This document shows positions 29,455 to 36,536 of a DNA stretch of 36,536 nucleotides, in pieces. Origin of the DNA: a virus; IMG/VR virus record IMGVR_UViG_3300036770_003359, positions 1 to 36,536 of that record. One strand, written 5' to 3'. Within the stretch, counting starts at the first letter, position 1, and each line of letters starts with the position of its first letter. Position numbers and translations under genes: made by a program. Under the pieces are notes generated by a model that saw nothing but the letters and a program-made list of their open reading frames with translations, was not told the DNA's origin and did not search any database.

Positions 29455-30696
29455 ATGAACTTAGAGCAAATCCAAGAACTTAAAAAGCGGCACGACAACG
29501 CAGTTAGTGCCATGAAGGAAGCTGCCTCCGCGCTCAACGTGGAAGGGCTTACCGATGTCCGCAAATCCGAATTAGAGGCAACTTTTGCCCGCGCTGAGAA
29601 GGAGCAGGAAGAAGCCTACCAATCCTTTCAACGCAGCCAAAAAGCTTTTGAAGCTGAAAAACGATCAGCAGAGCTTTTTTATGAGAACGAGGAGAGAGGA
29701 GGTCGCGCAAATGATAAGCGCAATCCTGAGGAAGTAAACGCCGACTTTAACGCCGTTTTCCGCAAATACATGATTCAAGGCGAAGCGCGTATGACAGACG
29801 CCGAGCGTTCTATTTTGGAAAAACGTGGAACTAATACGCTAATCGCTGGCACTAACTCTTTGGGCGGTTTTACCGTTCCTGTAAGCCTTGCAAATCAGAT
29901 CATTGAGTCAATGAAGGCGTATGGCGGTGTTTTGGAAGTTGCAAATTTGCTTTTGACGGATTCCGGAAATACCCTAAATTTCCCTACTAACAATGACACG
30001 AGCGCCAAAGCGGTACTCGTTGCCGAAGGTAGCGCCGCGACTGTTCAAGACACAACCTTCGCGCAGGTTGCCGTTGGTGCGTACACTTACCGCGATCTTA
30101 TTAAGCTTTCAAAGGAGCTTATCCAAGATAGCGCATTTGACATTGAAGCGTATGTGGCTAATTTGATGGGTACGCGTTTTGGCCGTGCTGCAAACGAAAG
30201 TTGTACAACCGGTACAGGGTCTTCCCAGCCTCAGGGAGTTGTAACAGGTTCAACACTTGGTAAAACCGCCGCGTCCGCTACTGCAATTACCTTTGCCGAG
30301 ATTCTCGACTTGGTGCACAGCGTAGATCCTGAATACCGTCGGAACGGTCGCTTTATGATGCACGACAATGTACTTGCGTATATCAAAAAGCTATCAATCG
30401 GAGCATCTGACGCGCGTCCATTATGGCAGCCTTCCTTTATCGTGGGCGAACCTGCAACAATTGACGGATTCCAATACGTCATCAACCAAGACATGGACAG
30501 CACAATCAACACTGCTTCCAAGTTGATCTTGTTCGGCGATTTCAGCAAGTACTTGGTTCGTCAATCTCGCGCGTTGGAAATATTGCGGAATGAGTACTTA
30601 TACATGGGTACTGGCGAAATTGGATTGTTTGGCTTCGCTCGTTGGGACGCGAAACTACTTGACACCGCAGCAGTTAAGCACCTAATCACCGCTTAA
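29455..30696 (+). CDS. Major capsid protein, HK97 fold
   Basis: This 413-residue protein builds the icosahedral shell. Residues 1 to about 105 are a charged coiled coil (the delta scaffolding domain, rich in Glu, Lys and Ala) expected to be removed by the upstream protease. The mature part has TLIAGTNSLGGFTVPVSLAN, then FAQVAVGAYTYRDLIKLSKE and LIQDSAFDIEAYVANLMGTR, classic HK97 capsid motifs, and GTGSSQPQGVVTG in the loop region. No extra decoration domain is evident. Confidence 0.95.
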   Translation: MNLEQIQELKKRHDNAVSAMKEAASALNVEGLTDVRKSELEATFARAEKEQEEAYQSFQRSQKAFEAEKRSAELFYENEERGGRANDKRNPEEVNADFNAVFRKYMIQGEARMTDAERSILEKRGTNTLIAGTNSLGGFTVPVSLANQIIESMKAYGGVLEVANLLLTDSGNTLNFPTNNDTSAKAVLVAEGSAATVQDTTFAQVAVGAYTYRDLIKLSKELIQDSAFDIEAYVANLMGTRFGRAANESCTTGTGSSQPQGVVTGSTLGKTAASATAITFAEILDLVHSVDPEYRRNGRFMMHDNVLAYIKKLSIGASDARPLWQPSFIVGEPATIDGFQYVINQDMDSTINTASKLILFGDFSKYLVRQSRALEILRNEYLYMGTGEIGLFGFARWDAKLLDTAAVKHLITA

Positions 30697-30698
30697 TT

Positions 30699-30890
30699 AT
30701 GACTATTCGTGTTTTAGATAGTCTTGTTGGCCACGATGAGGATGGCGACTTTGGATACGGCAAAGGTATCCATAAAGACGTACCGGAGTCACGCGCCAAG
30801 CGGTTAATCAAAGATGGCTTGGCAGTTATTGCAGAAGTCCTAATTGAAGCGGCCACAGACGCAATCGTAAAAAAAGCAACAAAGCGATAA
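30699..30890 (+). CDS. Small head-region protein
   Basis: This 63-residue protein lies between capsid and connector genes. It has an N-terminal acidic stretch (SLVGHDEDGDFGYGKG) and VPESRAKRLIKDGLAVIAE, a pattern common in small proteins after phage capsid genes. The Lys-rich C-terminus ends KKATKR. It could be a minor head or connector component. The call is by position. Confidence 0.65.
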   Translation: MTIRVLDSLVGHDEDGDFGYGKGIHKDVPESRAKRLIKDGLAVIAEVLIEAATDAIVKKATKR

Positions 30891-30891
30891 A

Positions 30892-31473
30892 ATGAAATAC
30901 TTGCCGTCCGCAATAGAGCTAACCTACTCTTCCTCCTTGCCGGTCACAGTCGATGAGGCTAAAACGCATTTACGCGTTACCGGGAGCGCAGAGGATACTA
31001 TCATAGAGGCCTATTTGCGGGCGGCAATTCGCTTTGTCGAACAGTACTGCCAAATGTCGCTTTTGGGCGCTACGGTAGTGGAAACTTACCGGAGTTTTCC
31101 GGATGATGACCAACCATTTAATTTGACCTACGCGCCATTTAGCTCGCTCACGTCGATAAGTTATTCAGTTAGTACAAATCCGGCGACGTTCACCAATTTG
31201 GCATCGAGCGAATATGTTATTGAGAAGCACACACAAAGTCAAAGGGGAGTAGTCGTTCCGGTTGATGGATGGAACGCAACCGCAGAGCCATTCCAGGTTA
31301 AAGTCACGTACTCGACCGGATATGCGAACGCGGCGGCGGTTCCTGCTAACTTGAAAATAGCTGTTTTTTTGATTTTAGCTGACATTTACGAAAATCGCAC
31401 CGATTCACCGTCGGACGCTGTTATACGCGTATCCGAGCGCTTTATGTCACCCTATACTCGATTTGTGATATGA
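30892..31473 (+). CDS. Head-tail connector (HK97 gp6-like adaptor)
   Basis: This 193-residue protein matches phage connector proteins that dock below the portal. The typical N-terminal helical domain is PVTVDEAKTHLRVTGSAEDT, then IIEAYLRAAIRFVEQYCQMS, followed by a beta insertion (FPDDDQPFNLTYAPFSSLTS) and the ending LKIAVFLILADIYENRTDS. It overlaps the next connector gene by ATGA. Confidence 0.88.
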   Translation: MKYLPSAIELTYSSSLPVTVDEAKTHLRVTGSAEDTIIEAYLRAAIRFVEQYCQMSLLGATVVETYRSFPDDDQPFNLTYAPFSSLTSISYSVSTNPATFTNLASSEYVIEKHTQSQRGVVVPVDGWNATAEPFQVKVTYSTGYANAAAVPANLKIAVFLILADIYENRTDSPSDAVIRVSERFMSPYTRFVI

Positions 31474-31805
31474 TGCGCAACAAAAAAGAAACCATTGGTA
31501 AATTAGACCGCCAAATAACAATACAACGGCGCGCCCTTGTTGAAAATGCAACTGGCGAACGCGTAGAAACGTGGTCTAATTTATTGACTGTTTGGGCGTC
31601 TGTTATATATCCAAAAAGCGGAGTTCGTGAAGATGTCACAGAAGGCGCAGTCTATGCAACTAATCGGGCAAACTTTGAGATTCGTAAAACAGACGTAACG
31701 GTAATTGATCGGATTGTTTACAATGGAGATAATTGGGACATAATACGTATATCCGAGCAAGGAAGAAACGATCGTTTAATACTTGAAACGCAGGTAACAG
31801 AATGA
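31470..31805 (+). CDS. Head closure / head-tail joining protein (SPP1 gp16-like)
   Basis: This 111-residue protein has the joining-protein signature GKLDRQITIQRRALVENATG then GERVETWSNLLTVWASVIYP, and a closing VIDRIVYNGDNWDIIRISEQ then RNDRLILETQV. These proteins plug the portal complex after packaging and provide the tail docking ring. It is coupled by four-base overlaps to both neighbours. Confidence 0.9.
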   Translation: MMRNKKETIGKLDRQITIQRRALVENATGERVETWSNLLTVWASVIYPKSGVREDVTEGAVYATNRANFEIRKTDVTVIDRIVYNGDNWDIIRISEQGRNDRLILETQVTE

Positions 31806-32314
31806 ACGAACAATTAGCAAAGGAAGTCGAGGAGCTGTTAAAAGAATTTAGGCAGATAGCGCGCAACGCCAAGCGCGGCACAAGCGCTATTTTAACCAAA
31901 TCGGCTAAACCCGTAGTAGCAGCCCTTTACCGGGCAGCACCACACGGCCGCGAAGTCCATAAACGGTACAGTACTGCAAAACTCGTTAAGAGTATGCGAG
32001 CGCCAAAGGGCCGCGGCAATGTAGTAGCGACCTATTATCCTGGCAACCTCGCTGCATCGTTTGACGTGCTACGGTTTAGGCAAAGTAAATACGCGGTTTT
32101 TGTAGGTGCGAAATTAGCAAAGGGAACCGCTCAGGGCGTTTTTGGGCCATTTGGCAAAACGGATGGATACTATGCTCACATGATCGAGAAAGGCACGCGC
32201 CACACGCCACCAAGACCGTTTATTTTGCCGACTTGGATAATGATGAAGGAGCGCACACAAAAAACGATTGTAGAGGGCTTAAAAGCCAAAATCAAACGCC
32301 TAAAAAAAGTATAA
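31802..32314 (+). CDS. Tail-joining protein, HK97 gp10-like
   Basis: This 170-residue basic protein has an N-terminal helix (EQLAKEVEELLKEFRQIARN) and the motif AAPHGREVHKRYSTAKLVKS, then YYAHMIEKGTRHTPPRPFIL and a C-terminal helix, as in HK97-gp10/minor tail proteins that join tail to head. It contains the characteristic E-x-G-T-x-x-x-P-x-R-P-F stretch. It is coupled to both neighbours. Confidence 0.88.
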   Translation: MNEQLAKEVEELLKEFRQIARNAKRGTSAILTKSAKPVVAALYRAAPHGREVHKRYSTAKLVKSMRAPKGRGNVVATYYPGNLAASFDVLRFRQSKYAVFVGAKLAKGTAQGVFGPFGKTDGYYAHMIEKGTRHTPPRPFILPTWIMMKERTQKTIVEGLKAKIKRLKKV

Positions 32315-32868
32315 TGAACGTTCAAGGCCCAATCCGAAAAATAATAGCAGATAACACCGACGCGTTTGCCATCTTTGGTACGCGCGTTTATCCGGTCGTG
32401 GCTCCTCAAAACGCGGCCCTTCCATTCGCTGTTGTTACGGTAGTAGGCTCCAATCCAGCGCACAATAAAAGCGCAGCAAGTTGGGTAGATAACGTTTTAA
32501 CAGAGGTTGCAATTTGGGGGACGACATTTGACGAAGCGCGCCAAGCAGAGGAAGCGTTTAGACAGGCAATAGACTTTTTTCGGCGCGATGTTACATTTCA
32601 GCTCGAACTAACAAGTATTGACGGCATTAGATACGAGCAAGTCCGACAAATTTACGACAACGATTCGGGTTATCATTGCCACATTGCACAGTATACAATC
32701 CGGGTTAATCGACAAAACGCAGTCGGCCCACCATTGCCCGTGTACGGTCGTTTTTTCACCCACGATGCCGACGCGCTCGCGGCCGGTATGCAATCGGGCG
32801 ACCTCTACTTTTTATCAATCAATAACTATTACGGCCTTCCTTATGGGGTCGTTAAAATGATAGAATAA
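32314..32868 (+). CDS. Tail terminator / completion protein (DUF3168-like) with extra C-terminal module
   Basis: This 184-residue protein has the DUF3168 pattern: QGPIRKIIADNTDAFAIFGT, then LPFAVVTVVGSNPAHNKSAA and TEVAIWGTTFDEARQAEEAF. Such proteins cap the tail tube. I start it at ATG 32314, which overlaps the previous stop; a longer frame inside the previous gene is rejected. After about residue 130 it carries an extra module, RFFTHDADALAAGMQSGDLYF then SINNYYGLPYGVVKMIE, which is repeated as a separate small gene immediately downstream. Confidence 0.82.
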   Translation: MNVQGPIRKIIADNTDAFAIFGTRVYPVVAPQNAALPFAVVTVVGSNPAHNKSAASWVDNVLTEVAIWGTTFDEARQAEEAFRQAIDFFRRDVTFQLELTSIDGIRYEQVRQIYDNDSGYHCHIAQYTIRVNRQNAVGPPLPVYGRFFTHDADALAAGMQSGDLYFLSINNYYGLPYGVVKMIE

Positions 32869-33032
32869 TGATAGTTAATCCGGACGGCCCACTTCCATCG
32901 ATCAAAGTACGCTTTTTTGATTCGGACGCCGACGCGCTCGCATCAGGTTTGAACGTTGGCGACCTTTATTTTTTGACTGCCAATAATTTTTACGGCCTAC
33001 CTTACGGAATTTTAAAAATTGTATTTGGATGA
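32868..33032 (+). CDS. 54-residue protein duplicating the end of the preceding gene
   Basis: This short gene encodes MIVNPDGPLPSIKVRFFDSD then ADALASGLNVGDLYFLTANN and FYGLPYGILKIVFG. It aligns throughout with the C-terminal module of the tail terminator (PLPVYGRFFTHDADALAAG... GDLYFL...NNYYGLPYG). DADALAxGxxxGDLY sequences are common in Bacteroidota phage tail and fibre proteins. One-base overlap upstream and ATGA overlap with the fibre gene downstream support translation. It may attach a fibre or decorate the neck; that is inference. Confidence 0.75.
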   Translation: MIVNPDGPLPSIKVRFFDSDADALASGLNVGDLYFLTANNFYGLPYGILKIVFG

Positions 33033-35146
33033 GATATATATTAATAATTGCCGCGCTTTTTTGCAGTTTACCGCAAATTTTCGCACAAAATAACATTACG
33101 TACGGCGCTGGCATCAGCTACACCAACGGCGCGCCTTCATTTACACCTCCCGCGCGTACTTCGCGAGTAGCAATTGACACCATAACAGGCAAATGGTATC
33201 ACTACAACACGCCCGGAGGTTGGCAGCTACTTGGCAACACGATTGAAGAAATTGCAGGATGCAGCGCACCAGCATACACGCCCACAAAAGGCGATAGTAG
33301 GGTCGTTATTAATAACTGCACAAGTCCGGAGTTGTACTATTGGACCGGCTCCGCTTGGGTTTGGATTAATGAAGGGACAACCTACTACGCGGGCGAAGGC
33401 ATCCGGATTCAAAATGACAGCATTATTCTTGACAGTCTATACTACTTGCAATTTAGGACAGGCGATACCACCGACTTAGACGCGGGTCGGCTTAGTTGGA
33501 ACGCTCAGGAGGGAACCTTAGACGTTGTAATAAATTCGGGCAACGTCACCGGGCAAGTTTTTGAAGATGTATTTTTTAACTGCAAAAATCAAACAGGCTC
33601 CACAATTACGAGAGGTACAGTAGTAATGGCGGTTGGTACTTTTGGCGCATCGGGCCGTATTTTAATCGCTCCTGCTATTGCCGATGGATCTGTAAACAGT
33701 GAATATATTTTAGGTACAGCGGCTCAAGATATTGCAAATGGTGGCGATGGTTTGGTTTACCATTTTGGCAAAGATAGAGGCTTAAATACAACGGGCGCGA
33801 GTTGTGGTGAAACGTGGGCAGATCGTGACGTACTTTATTGTAGCGCTACAACTGCGGGGTGCTTAACCAAAACAATACCAACAGCGCCTAACTTAAAGGT
33901 TCCTGTTGCTATTGTATTAAATGCAGCAAGCAATGGAACTATATTTGTCAGACCTTCGCACTTCCCAGACCTTAATCAAATAAACGACGTACAACTAACA
34001 AGCCCGACAACAGGACAAACGCTAATTTATAACGCGAGTACAGGCGTTTGGTCAAATCAAACTCCAGCCGATCCAAGCCCTACCAACGAGCTGCAAACGC
34101 TATCAGTAGTAACGAACACAGCTACACTTTCAAGCGGTGGAGGGTCGGTAACTATTGCAGGTGCTGGTATTAATACAGTAGGTACAGCAGGCACTACGAT
34201 TACGGTGACAGGTACGGAGGTAGATGGAAGCGTAAGCAACGAGCTGCAAACATTATCAACTGGAACCAACACTTTAACTTTATCAAATGGAGGCGGCACC
34301 GTTACGGTTGATACCGATCCGTCAAGTGATGTGACAGGGTCAGGCGCGAGCGGACAGGTATCTTTTTGGACAGGTGCGCAGACGCAAAGCGGTGACAATG
34401 GATTATGGTGGGATAACACCAATAAACGATTAGGAATCGGCCCTACTTCGCCAAGCGACAATTTACATATTGTTGCTCGAACAGGAACAAATCCAAGATT
34501 AAAAATTGGAGATGCTGATTTAACAAATCCATTTTCAGGGATTGAGGGCGTAGCAAGTACAATAGGAACTATTGAATTATTTAATATATCAGGCGGAGGA
34601 CTATTGCATAGAGGCTATTCGATGAATAACGCAACTCCTGGAATAGTTTTTTTGGGACTTATAGGAAGTAATACTCCTCAAGCATCTGCAATTGAATTTC
34701 GTTCAGCTAAATTATCTGGAAATACATTTGCAGCTATAGGAGATTCTGAAATAGCTTATAATTTTAGGAATTTTAATGGTACACAAAATTACTTTCAAGT
34801 TAGAGGATCTGGAGATTTTGGAATAAATGCATCACCAGCAGCCCGACTTCACGTAGTCGGCTCCGGCTCAACCTCAACCACTTGGACAGCGCAATTTCAC
34901 AACAGCGATGGCAATAATAACGCCCTGATGGTTCGTAATGATGGAATAGTTTCAATAGGAACTGCAAGCCCTAACGGTTCTGGAGTACTGGAGATTAGCA
35001 GCACCACACAAGGCGTTCTTTTTCCACGCATGACCACCACCCAACGCAACGCAATAACAACACCAGCCGATGGCCTTGTAATTTACAACACAACAGACAA
35101 CAAACTGCAAGTAAGGGCCGCAGGCGTTTGGGTAGACCTTCACTAA
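33029..35146 (+). CDS. Tail fibre protein with N-terminal signal peptide
   Basis: This 705-residue protein begins with a clear signal peptide (MRYILIIAALFCSLPQIFAQ), odd for a virion fibre. Next comes a beta-rich stem (SRVAIDTITGKWYHYNTPGG; YYAGEGIRIQNDSIILDSLY). Around residues 353-430 there are two repeats of NELQTLSxxTNTxTLSxGGGxVTV. A more A/T-rich domain (about 478-600) follows, and the end VLFPRMTTTQRNAITTPADG then LVIYNTTDNKLQVRAAG is a C-terminal module widespread in Bacteroidota phage fibres. It probably binds the host surface. The signal may reflect export for surface assembly or a non-virion role. Confidence 0.82.
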   Translation: MRYILIIAALFCSLPQIFAQNNITYGAGISYTNGAPSFTPPARTSRVAIDTITGKWYHYNTPGGWQLLGNTIEEIAGCSAPAYTPTKGDSRVVINNCTSPELYYWTGSAWVWINEGTTYYAGEGIRIQNDSIILDSLYYLQFRTGDTTDLDAGRLSWNAQEGTLDVVINSGNVTGQVFEDVFFNCKNQTGSTITRGTVVMAVGTFGASGRILIAPAIADGSVNSEYILGTAAQDIANGGDGLVYHFGKDRGLNTTGASCGETWADRDVLYCSATTAGCLTKTIPTAPNLKVPVAIVLNAASNGTIFVRPSHFPDLNQINDVQLTSPTTGQTLIYNASTGVWSNQTPADPSPTNELQTLSVVTNTATLSSGGGSVTIAGAGINTVGTAGTTITVTGTEVDGSVSNELQTLSTGTNTLTLSNGGGTVTVDTDPSSDVTGSGASGQVSFWTGAQTQSGDNGLWWDNTNKRLGIGPTSPSDNLHIVARTGTNPRLKIGDADLTNPFSGIEGVASTIGTIELFNISGGGLLHRGYSMNNATPGIVFLGLIGSNTPQASAIEFRSAKLSGNTFAAIGDSEIAYNFRNFNGTQNYFQVRGSGDFGINASPAARLHVVGSGSTSTTWTAQFHNSDGNNNALMVRNDGIVSIGTASPNGSGVLEISSTTQGVLFPRMTTTQRNAITTPADGLVIYNTTDNKLQVRAAGVWVDLH

Positions 35147-35162
35147 AAAAAACAGACATACA

Positions 35163-35777
35163 ATGAAAAATACACTAATATTTACCCTGCTCTTAACAGC
35201 GCTACAAATGCAAGCGCAAACAATTATAACAGATACTACCTTCATCACGCCAACCGCGCAGGGGTTATACCTTACGCACTTGACAATTGACGATCAAGGC
35301 AAGCGGATGCAAACAGATGTACCCATCACCGATACGGTACAGCAGGCGCAAGCGCTTAGGCGGTTGTCAAGCCAAGAAATAGGCAGGCGGGTAGCAGATA
35401 TGCGAGTAGTACAAAAATACCGGGCAGAGATAGGAGGGATGATTCGAGATGGCAACCAAATAGAAAGCGCCTACGGAGTAATTTTGTTTGACACAACCGG
35501 ACAGAAAGATTTAACGCTGCAAACATGGTCGCTAAAAGGTTACACCCAACAAACAACTATATTTTTTCGAGTGGTTAAAGTGCAGGGTTTAGACCGCTTG
35601 CAATGGTCGTTTACAAAGGCCACAGGCACTTGGAAGCGGGCCTACTACTCACCGGGCTACCTTCGCCTTACGGAATGGGATAGTGAAGGATTTATTGAAT
35701 ATTTCCAAAATGGAAACAACTGGTATTCATTGGGTACGGATTATGTGATTCGGCCCGCAACGGTTGTGAAGCGATGA
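35163..35777 (+). CDS. Secreted protein next to the fibre gene, unknown
   Basis: This 204-residue protein has a signal peptide (MKNTLIFTLLLTALQMQAQ) with an AQ cleavage end like that of the fibre upstream. The mature part includes TTFITPTAQGLYLTHLTIDD, a helical QALRRLSSQEIGRRVADMRV segment, and a beta C-terminus with RAYYSPGYLRLTEWDSEGFI. It follows the fibre gene by 16 bases. It may be a fibre chaperone, a fibre-associated subunit or an exported protein acting on the host surface. Confidence 0.68.
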   Translation: MKNTLIFTLLLTALQMQAQTIITDTTFITPTAQGLYLTHLTIDDQGKRMQTDVPITDTVQQAQALRRLSSQEIGRRVADMRVVQKYRAEIGGMIRDGNQIESAYGVILFDTTGQKDLTLQTWSLKGYTQQTTIFFRVVKVQGLDRLQWSFTKATGTWKRAYYSPGYLRLTEWDSEGFIEYFQNGNNWYSLGTDYVIRPATVVKR

Positions 35778-35893
35778 TAGAATTTTTGAAATACGCGCTT
35801 TTTGGAATTTTCGCCGGTTTTGGATTTATGGCCGGTATGGTCTGTTTTACGTGGATTGAGGATAATTTTAAGCGACCGAAAAAACGATTTTAA
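35774..35893 (+). CDS. Small single-pass membrane protein (39 residues)
   Basis: This short gene encodes MIEFLKYALFGIFAGFGFMA then GMVCFTWIEDNFKRPKKRF: one membrane helix (about 5-26) and a basic tail. Its ATG overlaps the upstream stop by four bases. Shape and late position fit a small holin or spanin-like lysis factor, but no family motif is present. Confidence 0.6.
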   Translation: MIEFLKYALFGIFAGFGFMAGMVCFTWIEDNFKRPKKRF

Positions 35894-35914
35894 GACAAAT
35901 ACCCAAATAAACAA

Positions 35915-36154
35915 ATGCAACAACTATACGACCTCTTCGCCGCAAAGCTAAAAGATCAAGGACTTTCAGTTATTTTTTTCGTTGGTTCAACTTGGTTTTT
36001 TTTCAATATGTGGGGATCGACTGAAAAGAAGTTGGAATCTAAAATCGAAGACCTAAACGCGCTTTTGGTTAATTGTGATCGAGAGCGTAAAGATTTGGCC
36101 GTTGAGGTCGCTAAAATGCAAGAACGCTTAAACGCTATTCAACTTAAAAAGTAA
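35915..36154 (+). CDS. Membrane protein with coiled coil (spanin- or holin-like)
   Basis: This 79-residue protein has a membrane helix at about 17-33 (LSVIFFVGSTWFFFNMWG) followed by a long charged coiled coil (STEKKLESKIEDLNALLVNC then RERKDLAVEVAKMQERL). The layout resembles inner-membrane spanin subunits (Rz-like), which disrupt the outer membrane at lysis. No lipoprotein partner with a lipobox is visible, so this is tentative. Its stop overlaps the next ATG by one base. Confidence 0.65.
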   Translation: MQQLYDLFAAKLKDQGLSVIFFVGSTWFFFNMWGSTEKKLESKIEDLNALLVNCDRERKDLAVEVAKMQERLNAIQLKK

Positions 36155-36441
36155 TGGACAGATACCAATTTATTAAACAATGGGTAGATCAGTCAGCAGG
36201 CGGGAAAATCTATTTACCTGGCTATTGCGTTCGTTTAGGAGCAGACGCAAAGGCCTTGTTAGATCAGGGCATAATAAAACCGATTGCAGACTTTACACTT
36301 TGTCGAAAAAACGCGTTAGCGGATAACGCTTGCACGCCATTGACAGTAGAACAAGCCGCTGTCCTTGAAACGTTTGAGTCGTCAGTAGCTGACGAAATAA
36401 CAATACCTGCACCGCCCAAATCCTTTTCACGTTCTAAATAA
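36154..36441 (+). CDS. Small late protein before the tail tube gene
   Basis: This 95-residue protein contains RYQFIKQWVDQSAGGKIYLP, a Cys-containing GYCVRLGADAKALLDQGIIK segment and a Pro/Ser-rich end (PAPPKSFSRSK). No family recognised. After joining the contig ends it lies eight bases before the tail tube gene, so it may be a minor tail or head-tail component. Confidence 0.65.
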   Translation: MDRYQFIKQWVDQSAGGKIYLPGYCVRLGADAKALLDQGIIKPIADFTLCRKNALADNACTPLTVEQAAVLETFESSVADEITIPAPPKSFSRSK

Positions 36442-36536
36442 ATTCCATTATGCCAACAACAGGCGTTTTAAATTCCCGTTTGGCAGTAATACAAGTCGGA
36501 GCCGCGACCATTACTTGCCTCGTAGATGCCAATTTG
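36410..36536. repeat. Right copy of the exact 127-bp terminal direct repeat
   Basis: Identical to bases 1-127. When the contig is circularised this copy should be removed to give the 36,409-bp genome. Confidence 0.95.
36450..36536 (+). CDS. 5' fragment of the tail tube gene (duplicate through the terminal repeat)
   Basis: These bases repeat the first 29 codons of the tail tube gene at 41-454. The fragment is cut by the contig end and is not a second gene. Confidence 0.9.
   Translation, partial: MPTTGVLNSRLAVIQVGAATITCLVDANL

Noticed and set aside
33029-35146. Diversity-generating retroelement acting on the fibre
   Set aside because: No reverse transcriptase is encoded and I saw no template/variable repeat pair with adenine-biased changes.

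Overview
The window is a complete, circularly closed genome of a tailed (siphovirus-type) phage, opened at an arbitrary point inside the tail operon. Bases 1-127 are repeated exactly at 36410-36536, so the unique circle is 36,409 bp. All genes I accept lie on the + strand. A host in the Bacteroidota is suggested by three things. The best promoters match that phylum's -33/-7 pattern (TTG or TTTG, about 20-21 bp, TAnnTTTG). Starts are mostly preceded by A/T-rich leaders rather than Shine-Dalgarno sequences. Three predicted secreted proteins have short signal peptides ending in AQ.

Late region (about 23.7 kb, through the contig ends, to 8.68 kb). This is an HK97-type packaging and head block: HNH nuclease, small and large terminase, portal, prohead protease and major capsid protein. 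A thymidylate synthase ThyX gene is inserted between terminase and portal. Head-tail connectors, a tail terminator, a fibre carrying a signal peptide and small membrane proteins follow. Across the contig junction come the tail tube protein, a tail chaperone pair with a likely -1 frameshift, the tape measure, a 1232-residue tail-tip/fibre protein, a putative holin and an M15-type endolysin. A strong terminator at 8693-8722 ends the region.

Early/middle region (8.76-23.63 kb). A TTTG-N21-TACATTTG promoter starts a recombination block (Bet/RecT annealing protein, PD-(D/E)XK exonuclease) and small genes including a guanylate-kinase-like protein. A structured RNA with its own promoter and terminator (13131-13266) precedes the replication genes. 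The 340-residue replication protein gene contains three iterons, an inverted copy and an A/T-rich tandem repeat, a lambda-like origin. Next come a putative partner replication protein, a SNF2-type helicase fused to a DNA methyltransferase, a VRR-NUC nuclease, a membrane protein, a membrane-anchored glucosaminidase and a MazG-type pyrophosphatase. Two promoters carrying the same 27-nt operator-like block (21468 and 22521) control small unknown genes, including a secreted proline-rich peptide. A tRNA-like RNA element lies at 22859-22938.

A domain of about 65 residues with no function known to me (DIPxGYxYAAVD...GxxFDxxDWxNSLI) occurs five times in three genes flanking the replication block. I see no integrase, reverse transcriptase, CRISPR array or transposase, and no clear CI-type repressor. 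No gene-free stretch exceeds 300 bases; the longest are 21329-21563, 22819-23003 and 13115-13274, and their contents are listed below.
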